Below, in pieces: positions 15,702-23,394 of a stretch of DNA of 64,000 nt. Below the pieces are notes generated by a model that was not told the origin of the DNA, made no database searches, and worked only from the letters and a program-made list of their open reading frames with translations. The stretch lies in contig NZ_BOQP01000034.1 of NCBI RefSeq assembly GCF_018332715.1, forward strand, positions 1-64,000, in the 5' to 3' direction. Position 1 is the first letter of the stretch. Every line of letters begins with the position of its first letter. The translations under genes were made by a program, and so were the position numbers. This stretch comes from Winogradskya consettensis. GTDB taxonomy: Bacteria > Actinomycetota > Actinomycetes > Mycobacteriales > Micromonosporaceae.

Positions 15702-16059
15702 GGTTTCCCCTTCAATGAAAATGCATATCCGGGCTCCGATGCTCCCGGCGGCCGAACTCTCATCGGCACATCGGAAAGCTAAAAGTTCCAGGTGACCGGG
15801 ATGCCGGGCCTAAATGAACTGGGGGTGAACAGGTAGACCCCGCAAAGTTTCCTTTGGCTGAGGAGGGGTTGTCCGTTACGTGAACCGAGCGTCCGTTGAC
15901 CGAAATGTCCGGCCATTTCCGGGCGAGTCACCACCCGATCACGCGGGTTGAGACGGGTGTGGCGGGTGGGATGTGCTCCTGATCACGAACCCAGAATTCA
16001 CCTTCTGGACGTGCATTGGAGGCTTTTTCGTTTACCTGCTGATCATCCTGGGGCGCTGG
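15702..16059. other. intergenic region upstream of pstS
   Basis: 358 bp without a gene. It holds the PHO box (15787-15830) about 90 bp before the pstS GTG. From 15840 to 16059 I see only AT-richer sequence with no credible ORF, RNA or terminator; the Lrp gene ends at 16060 on the same strand. Confidence 0.6.
15787..15830 (-). promoter_or_regulatory. PHO box of the pst operon
   Basis: Minus-strand 11-bp units in register: GTTCACCCCCA (15820-15830), GTTCATTTAGG (15809-15819), a poor unit CCCGGCATCCC, and GGTCACCTGGA (15787-15797). Units 1, 2 and 4 fit the actinobacterial PhoP direct-repeat consensus. Regulation by PhoP under phosphate limitation follows from this and from the genes controlled. 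Confidence 0.82.
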
Positions 16060-16497
16060 TCAGGGGAGTGGGATGACCGGCTGCCACGGGAGGGGGGTTG
16101 ACAGAACCATGGTGCTCGATGGCTGGCCGTACTTACCGAGTCTGTCGATCACCGTCTCGAAAGCCTCCATCGAGGCGGTCGCAACCCTCAGCACACTGCA
16201 GGCGTCGCCGGTGACCCGGTAGATCTCCATGATCTCCGGCCAGCCCGGCACCGCCTCGTCGAGCAGCAGGCAGGTCGCGCCGTAACAGGACATCGTGACC
16301 AGGGCGATCACGTCGCGTCCGGTCCGTGCCAGGTCGACGTGGGCGTGATAGCCGGTGACGACGCCGCTCTCCTCGAGCCGGCGGACCCGCTCGGCCACCG
16401 CGGGCGGCGACAGATGTACGCGCCGAGACAGCTCGCTGTAGGACAGCCGCGCATCGGCCTGGAGTTCCCGCAGCAGGGCCCAGTCCATCGCGTCCAT
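16060..16497 (-). CDS. Lrp/AsnC-family transcriptional regulator
   Basis: 145 residues from ATG 16497 (SD GGAAGG, 8 nt). N-terminal winged HTH: DWALLRELQADARLSYSELS and LSPPAVAERVRRLEESGVV, followed by the RAM/AsnC ligand-binding domain (VIALVTMSCYGATCLLLDEAVPGWPEIMEIYRVTGDACSVLRV, given in part). It is divergent from the tryptophan dioxygenase gene, 121 bp apart, so it likely controls tryptophan catabolism in response to an amino acid. Confidence 0.9.
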   Translation of the reverse strand: MDAMDWALLRELQADARLSYSELSRRVHLSPPAVAERVRRLEESGVVTGYHAHVDLARTGRDVIALVTMSCYGATCLLLDEAVPGWPEIMEIYRVTGDACSVLRVATASMEAFETVIDRLGKYGQPSSTMVLSTPLPWQPVIPLP

Positions 16498-16618
16498 CCC
16501 GGCCACCTTCCGATCTGAAACCGATCTTGCAAATCTAGTGTCCGATCACCTGTCCCGGGGGATCGGCACCGTTGATTCGGTATTCACCGCCGGGCGCTAC
16601 GGCGAAAGGATGGTGATC
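16498..16618. promoter_or_regulatory. divergent Lrp / tryptophan dioxygenase control region
   Basis: 121 bp containing AT-rich, loosely repeated GATC-centred blocks (GATCTGAAACCGATCTTGC and CCGATCAC near 16511-16550), the kind of sequence Lrp proteins bind. The site itself cannot be fixed by eye. Confidence 0.35.
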
Positions 16619-17482
16619 GTGAATCTGGCATCGACGACCGCCGCGGAGCGGGACGAACGGGCGGCGCGTACCGGCGGCCGTCCCACCCTCGAGTTCGCAC
16701 AGCGGGTGCCCTACGACACCTATACACACGCGAGCACCCTGCACACGCTGCAGCAACCCCTCAGCACGGACCCGGGCGAGATGTCGTTCCTGGTCGTCAG
16801 CCAGATCATGGAGCTGTACTTCAACCTGATCCGGCACGAGCTGCGCGAGGCCCGCACCCTGCTGCGCGCCGACGAGGTGTGGCCGGCGCTGGCCCCGCTG
16901 CGCCGCGCCGCACTGCACCTGGAAGGCCTCAACGCGGCCTGGCAGACGCTGCGCTGGATGACCCCGGACGACTTCAACCGGTTCCGGGACCTGCTGGGCG
17001 AGGGCTCCGGCTTCCAGTCGGCGATGTACCGGCACGTGGAGTTCCTGCTCGGTCTGCGTAACGCCGCCCTGGTCCGGCCTTTCCGCGGCAGCGACGTCCA
17101 CGACGAGCTGACGACGGCGCTGCACGAGCCGAGCCTCTGGGACGAGGTGATCGCCCTGCTCGCCCGGCACGGTCACGACCTCGAGCCGGAGCTGCTCGAC
17201 CGGGATCTGACCGTGGATCACGAGGCGGACGCGTCGGTGGCCGCGGCCTGGGTGCTCATCTACCGCGACAACGGCCCGGACAACCACCTGCGGATGCTCG
17301 GCGAGGCCCTCACCGACGTCGCCGACCGGTTCGGCGACTGGCGTTACCAGCACCTCAAAGCGGTGCAGCGCACGATGGGGGCGAAGGTCGGCAGCGGTGG
17401 CTCGAACGGGCTCGGCTGGCTGCAGCGCAGCATGAGCCGGACGGTCTTCCCCGAGCTCTGGACCTCACGAACCCAGATGTAG
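16619..17482 (+). CDS. kynA: tryptophan 2,3-dioxygenase family protein
   Basis: 287 residues from GTG 16619 (SD GAAAGGA 8 nt before; ATG 16610 overlaps the SD). TDO hallmarks: MSFLVVSQIMELYFNLIRHEL (in part) for the active-site helix, GSGFQSAMYRHVEFLLG, and near the end WRYQHLKAVQRTMG with the expected haem-ligand His, then GSGGSNGLGWL. The active-site His of characterised TDO (His55 in Xanthomonas) aligns with Ser in VVSQIMEL. It opens the indole ring of tryptophan to N-formylkynurenine, or a related indole substrate. No kynureninase or formamidase is adjacent. It overlaps mshD tail to tail by 18 bp. Confidence 0.85.
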   Translation: MNLASTTAAERDERAARTGGRPTLEFAQRVPYDTYTHASTLHTLQQPLSTDPGEMSFLVVSQIMELYFNLIRHELREARTLLRADEVWPALAPLRRAALHLEGLNAAWQTLRWMTPDDFNRFRDLLGEGSGFQSAMYRHVEFLLGLRNAALVRPFRGSDVHDELTTALHEPSLWDEVIALLARHGHDLEPELLDRDLTVDHEADASVAAAWVLIYRDNGPDNHLRMLGEALTDVADRFGDWRYQHLKAVQRTMGAKVGSGGSNGLGWLQRSMSRTVFPELWTSRTQM

Positions 17483-18337
17483 GCGACCGTATTGCACGTC
17501 GGTGGAGAAGACCTCGAAACCGAGGCGGCGGTAGAGCGCGACCGCCGCGGTGTTGGACTCGTCCACATAGAGCAGCGCGTCAGCGAGTCCCCGGGCGGCG
17601 AGGTGACGCAGGCCGGCGACGCTGAGCGCGGCACCGAGGCCGCGGCGGTGACCACCCGGGTCGACGCCGAGCACGTAGATCTCACCGATCGCGGGGGTGT
17701 CGCCCTCGGCGGCGTGGACCTTGGTCCAGTGGAAACCGAGCAGCCTGTCGTCGGCGTCGACGGCCAGCAGGAAACCGGCCGGGTCGAACCACGGCTCCGC
17801 GAACCGCACCCGCAGGTCGTCACGCGTCCAGCGGCCCTGCTCGGGGTGGTGGTCGAAGGCCCGGGAATTCACGCCCAGCCAGGCCTCGTCGTCCGCCCCC
17901 GGGACGAAGGCGCGTACCCGCACGCCGTCGGGAAGCGGAACGCCGGGCAGCTCGGGCGCGGTGAGGCTGCGGCGCATCTGCCAGAGGACGCGGTCACGGG
18001 TGAAGGCGAGCTTCTCCGCGAATGCGCGGGCGGCCGGCTCGTCGCCGTGGGCCCAGAACTGCAGCTCGCCGTCGCCCGCGGCGGTCAACAGCGCGGTGCC
18101 GTGGCCGTGCAGGCGGTGCTTGGGATGCACGATCAGCTCACCGGCGGTGCCGGAGACGTACGCATATCCCGCGAGGTCGCCGTCTTCGGCGTAGGTGAGA
18201 AGGTGCCGATGGGTCGTGCCGCGCAGACCGAGAACGCCGTCCTCGGAGAGCGGGTGGACGCCGTCGGCCTCAGCCGCCGCGGTGACCAACGCGGTTACGT
18301 CGGCCACCTCGGCGGCGGTGAGTTCAACTTCGGGCAC
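17465..18337 (-). CDS. mshD: mycothiol synthase MshD
   Basis: 290 residues built of two GNAT acetyltransferase domains. The N-terminal half is degenerate in its acetyl-CoA loop (HPKHRLHGHGTALL). The C-terminal half carries the active-type loop VDPGGHRRGLGAALS and the closing YVDESNTAAVALYRRLGFEVFS (in part). MshD acetylates Cys-GlcN-Ins to make mycothiol, the main thiol of actinobacteria. It lies 4 bp after glnR, so the two are co-transcribed. Confidence 0.95.
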   Translation of the reverse strand: MPEVELTAAEVADVTALVTAAAEADGVHPLSEDGVLGLRGTTHRHLLTYAEDGDLAGYAYVSGTAGELIVHPKHRLHGHGTALLTAAGDGELQFWAHGDEPAARAFAEKLAFTRDRVLWQMRRSLTAPELPGVPLPDGVRVRAFVPGADDEAWLGVNSRAFDHHPEQGRWTRDDLRVRFAEPWFDPAGFLLAVDADDRLLGFHWTKVHAAEGDTPAIGEIYVLGVDPGGHRRGLGAALSVAGLRHLAARGLADALLYVDESNTAAVALYRRLGFEVFSTDVQYGRLHLGS

Positions 18338-18341
18338 TGAC

Positions 18342-19064
18342 TCAGACCGGCAGCGAGACGGGCTCGTTGTCGGGAAGCTGGCGGCCGGTCGGCGGCACGA
18401 CGAACTTGTAGCCGACCTGACGCACGGTGCCGATCATCGATTCGTACTCGGAGCCGAGCTTGGCGCGCAGGCGACGGACGTGGACGTCGACCGTGCGGGT
18501 GCCGCCGAAGTAGTCGTAGCCCCAGACCTCACGCAGCAGCTGGTCGCGGGTGAAGACCCGGCCCGGGTGCTGCGCCAGGAACTTGAGCAGCTCGAACTCC
18601 TTGTAGGTGAGGTCGAGCGGCCGGCCCTTGAGCTTGGCGGCGTACGTGTCGGGGTCGATGTTGAGCTCGCCGGCCCGGATGGAGCCACCGGCCCCGGCTG
18701 TGGCATTGGTCAGCCGGCCGACACCCAGGCGCAGCCGGGCCTCGACCTCGGCCGGTCCGGCGCTGGCCAGGATGACGTCGTCGACACCCCAGTCGGCGTT
18801 GAGGGCGATCAGGCCGGCCTCGGTCACGACGGCCATCAACGGCACGCCGATGCCCGTGGCGTGCAGCATGCGGCAGGTGGCCCGGGCCTCCGACAGCTCG
18901 GAGCGGGCGTCGACCAGCACGGCATCCGGGCTCGGGCCCGACACCAGAGTGCGCACATCGCGGGGAGCGGTGCGCACGGAGTGGGGCAGCAGGTCCAGGG
19001 CGGGGAGCACGGCGGAAGGCTCACCGGCGCGGGCCGTCACCAACAGGAGGATTTCCACACTCAC
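18342..19064 (-). CDS. glnR: nitrogen response regulator GlnR
   Basis: 240 residues from GTG 19064 (GTG 19058 also possible); the longer frame to 19127 lacks similarity. It is an atypical OmpR-family regulator: the receiver-like N-domain (EILLLVTAR, DAVLVDARSEL, ADWGVDDVILASAGPAEVEARL) lacks the full acidic pocket, and the winged-helix C-domain has LTYKEFELLKFLAQHPGRVF and VWGYDYFGGTRTVDVHVRRL (20 residues shown). These match Streptomyces GlnR, the master regulator of nitrogen assimilation. There is no kinase gene beside it, as expected for GlnR. Confidence 0.93.
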   Translation of the reverse strand: MSVEILLLVTARAGEPSAVLPALDLLPHSVRTAPRDVRTLVSGPSPDAVLVDARSELSEARATCRMLHATGIGVPLMAVVTEAGLIALNADWGVDDVILASAGPAEVEARLRLGVGRLTNATAGAGGSIRAGELNIDPDTYAAKLKGRPLDLTYKEFELLKFLAQHPGRVFTRDQLLREVWGYDYFGGTRTVDVHVRRLRAKLGSEYESMIGTVRQVGYKFVVPPTGRQLPDNEPVSLPV

Positions 19065-19408
19065 CTCGATCCTCGCGGCACGAGGGCCGCTCGGGTGACC
19101 CGGTCTGCGCGGCACAGGGCTGCACATCCGGAGGGTCTCTTCCCGGCGTCACCGACGGGTGGGCTGCGAATACCTTAACCGATGCATTCGGTAGATCACC
19201 CATATCCGAACACCGAGTGATGTGATGAACGCCCCGGAGGTGGCCGAACGGCCAATTGGTAACCAGCCTTTTACCCGAGTGGCACATCACACCAGCTGGG
19301 AGCGTACCCATGTTGCCGGGGCGTGACGAAACGCCGGTCCGATCATGCCGGATAGCGGGACGGCCCGCGATGGGGACGTTTTGCTCCGGGTCTGGCACCA
19401 TCGCAGAC
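19065..19408. other. glnR / membrane-protein divergent intergenic region
   Basis: 344 bp without a supported gene. It must hold the promoters of glnR (minus) and of the membrane protein gene (plus). A TTAAGGTATT block on the minus strand near 19170 is a possible -10 for glnR. No clear GlnR box, RNA or terminator was identified. Confidence 0.5.
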
Positions 19409-20401
19409 GTGTTTCCCACCACCCCGCGAGACAGCGATGCCTGGGACGAGGATGTCTCCCGGGAGATCGCTCGTTCCGCGCCGCGCCGGGGCGACTCCGG
19501 CTTCTACGCCGGCGACCGTCCGGAGGAGCCGGCCGAGGACGACGAGGACGAGTTCGAAGAAGAAGTTCGATTCGTTCCCGTACGCCGCCAGTTGTCGGTC
19601 GCTATCGGCGGCTTCGCGGCGCTGCTGGGTGCCGGCCTGATCCTCGGCGCGCAGTCGTCGGGCCCCGATGCGCGGCTGCCGTACGCCATCGTGCTCCTCG
19701 GTGTGCAGGCGCTCTACGTCCTGGCCTTCACGATGGCGATCCGGCCGCCCGCGGCCGGGATCGTCGCCGGGGTGTGCATGGCCACGGGCCTGGCAGCGGA
19801 CTACCTGGCGGTGACCAGCGACCCGGCCGGCGTGCTGGACCTGATCTACCTGCTCGTCGGCGGTTTCGTGGTGGCGCTGGTCGGCCAGACCATCCGCGCC
19901 AAGGACCGGCTCCAGCTGCGTGACGCCCTCGGTGGCACGTTCGTCATCGTGCTCGGCGTGGTTTCCTTCGCGACGCCGCTCGTGCTCGTCCGCAAGCCGA
20001 TCGGTACCCAGGCGGTGCTGGTCTGCCTCGCCGCCGTGGCGCTGTCCCTGCTGGTGGCGCATCTGACCGACGCGGTCTTCCCCAAGCCTCGGATCGCCCC
20101 GGCGGTGCCCCGCGGCGCGACCGGCGTGATCCTCGGCGCGATGCTCGGCACCCTCGCGGCCGCGGCTCTGGGCAGCGTCCTCGTGCTGCCGTTCACCCCC
20201 GCCAAGGGCGCGATCCTCGGCTTCGCGGTCGCGGGCATCGCGGGGCTGGTCGACCTCGCGGTCAATTTCTCCGAGGCGGGCCGCAGCATGGCCGGCGACG
20301 CGCCGACGTTCTGGGTGGCCCGGCACATGCAGGGTCCGCTCGGCGCGTTCGCGCTGTCCCTGCCCATCACGTACATCCTGACCTCCTTCATGCTTTCCTG
20401 A
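19409..20401 (+). CDS. polytopic membrane protein of unknown function
   Basis: 330 residues from GTG 19409, the first start that avoids an unlikely Cys/Arg-rich leader. An acidic N-terminus (EEPAEDDEDEFEEEV, about residues 37-52) is followed by eight or nine hydrophobic helices, beginning LSVAIGGFAALLGAGLILG and ending LPITYILTSFMLS. There are no transporter or enzyme motifs. The gene keeps its place between glnR and the DUF2993-sseA group, and is 78 bp before the latter. Unknown function. Confidence 0.8.
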   Translation: MFPTTPRDSDAWDEDVSREIARSAPRRGDSGFYAGDRPEEPAEDDEDEFEEEVRFVPVRRQLSVAIGGFAALLGAGLILGAQSSGPDARLPYAIVLLGVQALYVLAFTMAIRPPAAGIVAGVCMATGLAADYLAVTSDPAGVLDLIYLLVGGFVVALVGQTIRAKDRLQLRDALGGTFVIVLGVVSFATPLVLVRKPIGTQAVLVCLAAVALSLLVAHLTDAVFPKPRIAPAVPRGATGVILGAMLGTLAAAALGSVLVLPFTPAKGAILGFAVAGIAGLVDLAVNFSEAGRSMAGDAPTFWVARHMQGPLGAFALSLPITYILTSFMLS

Positions 20402-20479
20402 CCCGTTACACGTGTTCCGGAGCGTGGCACTGGGCATATACCGTCGCCATCCCCTGAAGGTCGTCGCGAGGAGCAACAA

Positions 20480-21271
20480 GTGGCTGAGGTGTACGGGTCC
20501 GCCAAACCCCGCAAGAGGTGGGGCCGGCGCCTGCTGATCACCTTCCTGGTGCTCCTGATCCTGCTGGCAGTGGCGCTGGTCGTTGCCGACCGGGTCGCCG
20601 CGTCCTACGCGGAACGGGTCATCGGTGACCGCGTGTCGGACCAGCTCGCCAATCAGAAGGCGACCGCGGAGAAGCCCGACGTCACGGTTGAGGGCGTCCC
20701 GTTCCTGACGCAGGTCGCCAGCGGTGACTACCAGGAGATCAAGATCCTGCTGAACAACTTCACCGCCCCGACCGGCACCGCGGACCAGAAGATCAAGATG
20801 CCGACCCTCGACATCCGGGCCAAGGACGTCGACGCACCGATCGACACCCTGCGCAACGGCAACGGCGACATCAAGGCCGGCACGGTGACGGGCACCGGCA
20901 CCATCGCGTACGCCGACCTGGCCACCCTCATCGGGCAGAAGGGCCTGACCGTGGGGGAGAAGGACGGCAAACTCGTCGGGACGGCGCCGGTCGAGGCACT
21001 GGGTCAGACGTTCAACGTCACCGGCACCGCGAATCTCGAGGTGACGGACGGCGTCGTGAAGGTCCGCTTCGCCGACGTGACCGCTGACGGGCTGCCGAAC
21101 ATCCCGCTGGTCCGCAACCTGATCGACAACTACGTGCAACAGCTCTCTTACGACCTCGCCGTGCCCGCGCTGCCGCTGAACCTCAAGGTCCAGAAGGTCG
21201 AACCCCGTGCGGACGGCCTGGTAGTGACCACGGGGGCCAACAATGTGTCGCTGAGTTCGGGCGGACTGTGA
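20480..21271 (+). CDS. DUF2993 (LmeA-like) membrane-anchored lipid-binding protein
   Basis: 263 residues from GTG 20480 (SD GAGGAGC). Basic N-terminus KPRKRWGRR, one membrane helix (LLITFLVLLILLAVALVVA), then a secreted DUF2993 domain: AERVIGDRVSDQLANQ, VEGVPFLTQVASGDYQEI, and IPLVRNLIDNYVQQLSYDL. The related mycobacterial LmeA binds phosphoinositides and serves lipomannan maturation, so a periplasmic lipid-handling role is likely. Confidence 0.87.
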   Translation: MAEVYGSAKPRKRWGRRLLITFLVLLILLAVALVVADRVAASYAERVIGDRVSDQLANQKATAEKPDVTVEGVPFLTQVASGDYQEIKILLNNFTAPTGTADQKIKMPTLDIRAKDVDAPIDTLRNGNGDIKAGTVTGTGTIAYADLATLIGQKGLTVGEKDGKLVGTAPVEALGQTFNVTGTANLEVTDGVVKVRFADVTADGLPNIPLVRNLIDNYVQQLSYDLAVPALPLNLKVQKVEPRADGLVVTTGANNVSLSSGGL

Positions 21272-21327
21272 CGGCCGCCTCCGTCCCGGATGGTGGTCGA
21301 CGGTGTTCCGGGCTCTGGAACCGCTGG

Positions 21328-21333
21328 TAGGGT
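21328..21333 (+). promoter_or_regulatory. -10 element of the leader-peptide/sseA transcript
   Basis: TAGGGT, then 7 nt, then ATG 21341 of the leader peptide: textbook spacing for a leaderless mRNA. No -35 recognised. Confidence 0.6.
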
Positions 21334-21340
21334 CAGCGAC

Positions 21341-21421
21341 ATGAGCCTCCTGCTGCTCACCAAGAGGCGCGCGGTCGACCTGTGCCGCGTGGCCGCCTGC
21401 CTGTGTTGCCCCGTCATCTGA
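21341..21421 (+). CDS. Cys-rich leader peptide (Ms5788A-like) upstream of sseA
   Basis: 26 residues: begins MSLLLLTKRRAVDL and ends CRVAACLCCPVI, so four Cys in the last dozen residues, three clustered as CLCC. Too short for ordinary gene finding. It matches the actinobacterial Cys-rich leader peptides found before cysA/sseA-type sulfur genes, where ribosome stalling or progress at Cys codons is thought to regulate the downstream genes. The transcript looks leaderless. The sseA ATG is 146 bp downstream with its own SD (AAGGGAG). Confidence 0.82.
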   Translation: MSLLLLTKRRAVDLCRVAACLCCPVI

Positions 21422-21566
21422 CGGGGCCACTTCCGCATTTCCTTAGCCCGGCAGTGGCGCCGTACGCAAAGCGTGATCCGTTTTCCCGGTTCAGCGCGCG
21501 TGCGACCTCTCCAAAGTCCCCCCGCGCTGACTCACCCCTCTCTCACCTGACCAAGGGAGTACCGCG

Positions 21567-22415
21567 ATGAGTCGCGACACCGCACTCGTCTCTGCCGATT
21601 GGGCCGAGAAGAACCTCGAGACCCCGGGCATCGTCTTCGTCGAGGTCGACGAGGACACCACCGCGTACGACGGTGGCCACATCCCCGGAGCGATCAAGAT
21701 CGACTGGAAGACCGACCTGCAGGACCCGGTCCGCCGGGACTTCGTGAACCAGGAGCAGTTCTCCAAGCTCCTCTCCGACCGCGGCATCGGCAACGACGAC
21801 ACCGTCATCCTCTACGGCGGCAACAACAACTGGTTCGCGGCGTACGCGTACTGGTACTTCAAGCTCTACGGCCACGGAGACGTGAAGCTGCTCGACGGCG
21901 GACGCAAGAAGTGGGAGCTCGACGCCCGCCCGTACACCAAGGACATCCCCACCCGGGCCGCTGCCACTTATGTTGCCAAGGCGCCCGACCTCTCGATCCG
22001 AGCGTTCCGCGACGAGGTCGTCGCCGCGATCGGCGAGAAGAACCTCGTCGACGTCCGCAGCCCCGACGAGTTCGCCGGCCGCCTCCTCGCCCCGGCCCAC
22101 CTCCCGCAGGAGCAGTCCCAGCGCGGCGGCCACATCCCCACCGCGATCAGCGTCCCGTGGAGCAAGGCCGCCAACGAGGACGGCACCTTCAAGTCCGACG
22201 CCGACCTCACCAAGATCTACGGCGACGCGGGCCTGGACGGCAGCAAGGACACCATCGCCTACTGCCGCATCGGCGAGCGCTCCTCGCACACCTGGTTCGT
22301 GCTCAAGGAGCTCCTCGGCCAGGAGAACGTGAAGAACTACGACGGCTCCTGGACCGAGTACGGCTCGCTCATCGGCGTCCCGATCGCCCTCGGCGACGAA
22401 CCCGGAAAGGCGTGA
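21567..22415 (+). CDS. sseA: thiosulfate sulfurtransferase (rhodanese)
   Basis: 282 residues, two rhodanese domains. The inactive N-domain has DGGHIPGAIKIDWK cut from a longer match. The C-domain has VDVRSPDEFAGR and the active-site loop YCRIGERSSHTW (Cys about 233), the CRxGxR form of actinobacterial CysA/SseA. It transfers sulfane sulfur from thiosulfate to thiols or cyanide. It is followed 5 bp later by the DUF1416 gene and preceded by the Cys-rich leader peptide. Confidence 0.94.
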   Translation: MSRDTALVSADWAEKNLETPGIVFVEVDEDTTAYDGGHIPGAIKIDWKTDLQDPVRRDFVNQEQFSKLLSDRGIGNDDTVILYGGNNNWFAAYAYWYFKLYGHGDVKLLDGGRKKWELDARPYTKDIPTRAAATYVAKAPDLSIRAFRDEVVAAIGEKNLVDVRSPDEFAGRLLAPAHLPQEQSQRGGHIPTAISVPWSKAANEDGTFKSDADLTKIYGDAGLDGSKDTIAYCRIGERSSHTWFVLKELLGQENVKNYDGSWTEYGSLIGVPIALGDEPGKA

Positions 22416-22420
22416 CCCGG

Positions 22421-22753
22421 ATGACCAGCCCCTCCAACATCGCGGACGGTTGCGCCGCCCCCGACCAGTCGGCCCCCATCCCGGCCAGCGTCGACCTCCA
22501 GAAGGAAACCGTCATCACCGGCACGGTGACCAGCGCCGAAGGCGAGGCGGTAGCCGGCGCGTACGTCCGCCTCCTCGACTCCACCGGCGAATTCACCGCC
22601 GAAGTCGTCACCTCCCCACAGGGCGTCTTCCGCTTCTTCGCCGCCCCGGGCACCTGGACGCTCCGCGCCCTCTCCCGCTCCGGCAACGGCGAACTGGCCG
22701 TCGACGCCACCCGCGGCGTCAACGAGGTAGGCCTCAGCGTCGCCGCAGCCTGA
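22421..22753 (+). CDS. DUF1416 protein (sseA partner)
   Basis: 110 residues from ATG 22421. It has the DUF1416 beta-sandwich pattern: ITGTVTSAEGEAVAGAYVRL, LDSTGEFTAEVVTSPQG, FRFFAAPGTWTLRALSR. Family members almost always follow sseA/cysA in actinobacteria; the fold resembles transthyretin/carboxypeptidase-regulatory domains and the biochemical role is not established. The N-terminal Cys (IADGCAAPD) is conserved in the family as I remember it. Confidence 0.9.
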   Translation: MTSPSNIADGCAAPDQSAPIPASVDLQKETVITGTVTSAEGEAVAGAYVRLLDSTGEFTAEVVTSPQGVFRFFAAPGTWTLRALSRSGNGELAVDATRGVNEVGLSVAAA

Positions 22754-22767
22754 CCCACGCTCTGCCA

Positions 22768-22803
22768 CGACGGCCGGGATCCCGCGAGGGGTCCCGGCCG
22801 TCG
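22768..22803 (+). terminator. terminator hairpin of the sseA-DUF1416 operon
   Basis: A 16-bp stem with one G-T pair (22768-22783 with 22788-22803, CGACGGCCGGGATCCC arm) and a GCGA loop, 14 bp after the DUF1416 stop. Followed by CGCTTTATCC, so the U-tract is weak. Confidence 0.7.
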
Positions 22804-22807
22804 CGCT

Positions 22808-22837
22808 TTATCCACAGGATTTCCCGACTTATCCACA
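22808..22837 (+). promoter_or_regulatory. pair of perfect DnaA boxes
   Basis: TTATCCACA occurs twice, at 22808-22816 and 22829-22837, in the same orientation, 21 bp apart start to start (two helical turns). Both equal the E. coli consensus. They lie between the sseA terminator and the antitoxin start at 22862. They may bind DnaA for titration or gene control; they are not accompanied by more boxes or by dnaA/dnaN, so this is not oriC. Confidence 0.55.
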
Positions 22838-22861
22838 CCCACCGAGCAGGTCTCCTTCTTG

Positions 22862-23068
22862 ATGGAATCGGCGGTGCTCCGCGGAGTGCGGGAGACCGCT
22901 GCCTCGAGAGGTGTACCGCTCGACGAGTTTCTCCGCCAGGCGGTCTGGCACTGGGCGATTGCCGAGTCCGCCAAGCTCATGGCGGACTACGAACGGCAGC
23001 ACCCCGACGACATGCGCGACTGGCGGGAGCACCTCATGGACCAGATGTTCGCCAAGGAAACCGCATGA
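22862..23068 (+). CDS. antitoxin-like small protein (partner of PemK/MazF remnant)
   Basis: 68 residues from ATG 22862 (TTG 22859 is possible). The N-terminal part ESAVLRGVRETAASRGVPLDEFLRQAVWHW (in part) reads as a short ribbon-helix or helix DNA-binding region; the C-terminal part is acidic and aromatic (DYERQHPDDMRDWREHL), as in toxin-binding tails. The stop overlaps the ATG of a PemK/MazF-like frame (ATGA). The antitoxin role is inferred from size and that overlap. Confidence 0.62.
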   Translation: MESAVLRGVRETAASRGVPLDEFLRQAVWHWAIAESAKLMADYERQHPDDMRDWREHLMDQMFAKETA

Positions 23069-23366
23069 GGCGTGGCGAGATCTGGGTGGTTTCCCGCCTG
23101 GGCTCCAAGCGCTCAGTGGTCATCGTCGGCCACGACACGCTGACTGCTGAACGAGACGCGGTCCTGACCGCGCCGCTGTCGGACGTCATGCCGGTGCGGA
23201 TCGCGGAGCCTGCCCTCAGAGACTCAACCGGAATGTCGGTGGGATCGCCCGGACACCCCTGCTCGGTCAGGTGATGAAGGACTATCTGATCGAGCGCCAG
23301 GGTGAGCTCGCGCCGGCCGGCGTGGCGAACCTGGATATCGCTCTCCGGGCGGTGCTCGACCTGTGA
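23065..23366 (+). pseudogene. frameshifted PemK/MazF-type toxin
   Basis: Frame 1 from ATG 23065 gives MRRGEIWVVSRLGSKRSVVIV and PAL-RDSTGMSVG, the PemK/MazF beginning, then stops at 23272-23274. The rest of the family pattern (GIARTPLLGQVMKDYLIERQ, in part, ending LDIALRAVLDL) continues in another frame to TGA 23364-23366. The join lies between about 23221 and 23272, and the total is 302 bp, so one base is missing or two are added. Either a real inactivation, leaving an orphan antitoxin, or a sequencing error in a G-rich stretch. Confidence 0.72.
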
Positions 23367-23394
23367 ATGGGGCCGGGTTGGGGCGCGTGCGAGC

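Noticed and set aside
19252..19275. GlnR box between glnR and the membrane protein gene
   Set aside because: GTAAA-6-GTTAC resembles half of a site, but the second GAAAC-type pair is missing.
19343..21430. 695-residue minus-strand open frame
   Set aside because: Shadow of the membrane protein and DUF2993 genes; composition shows no folded protein.
22808..22837. Chromosomal replication origin
   Set aside because: Only two DnaA boxes, no AT-rich unwinding region, and no dnaA, dnaN or parAB in the window.
23221..23274. Programmed frameshift in the PemK/MazF gene
   Set aside because: No slippery heptamer or downstream structure that I can recognise at the join; decay or sequence error is simpler.
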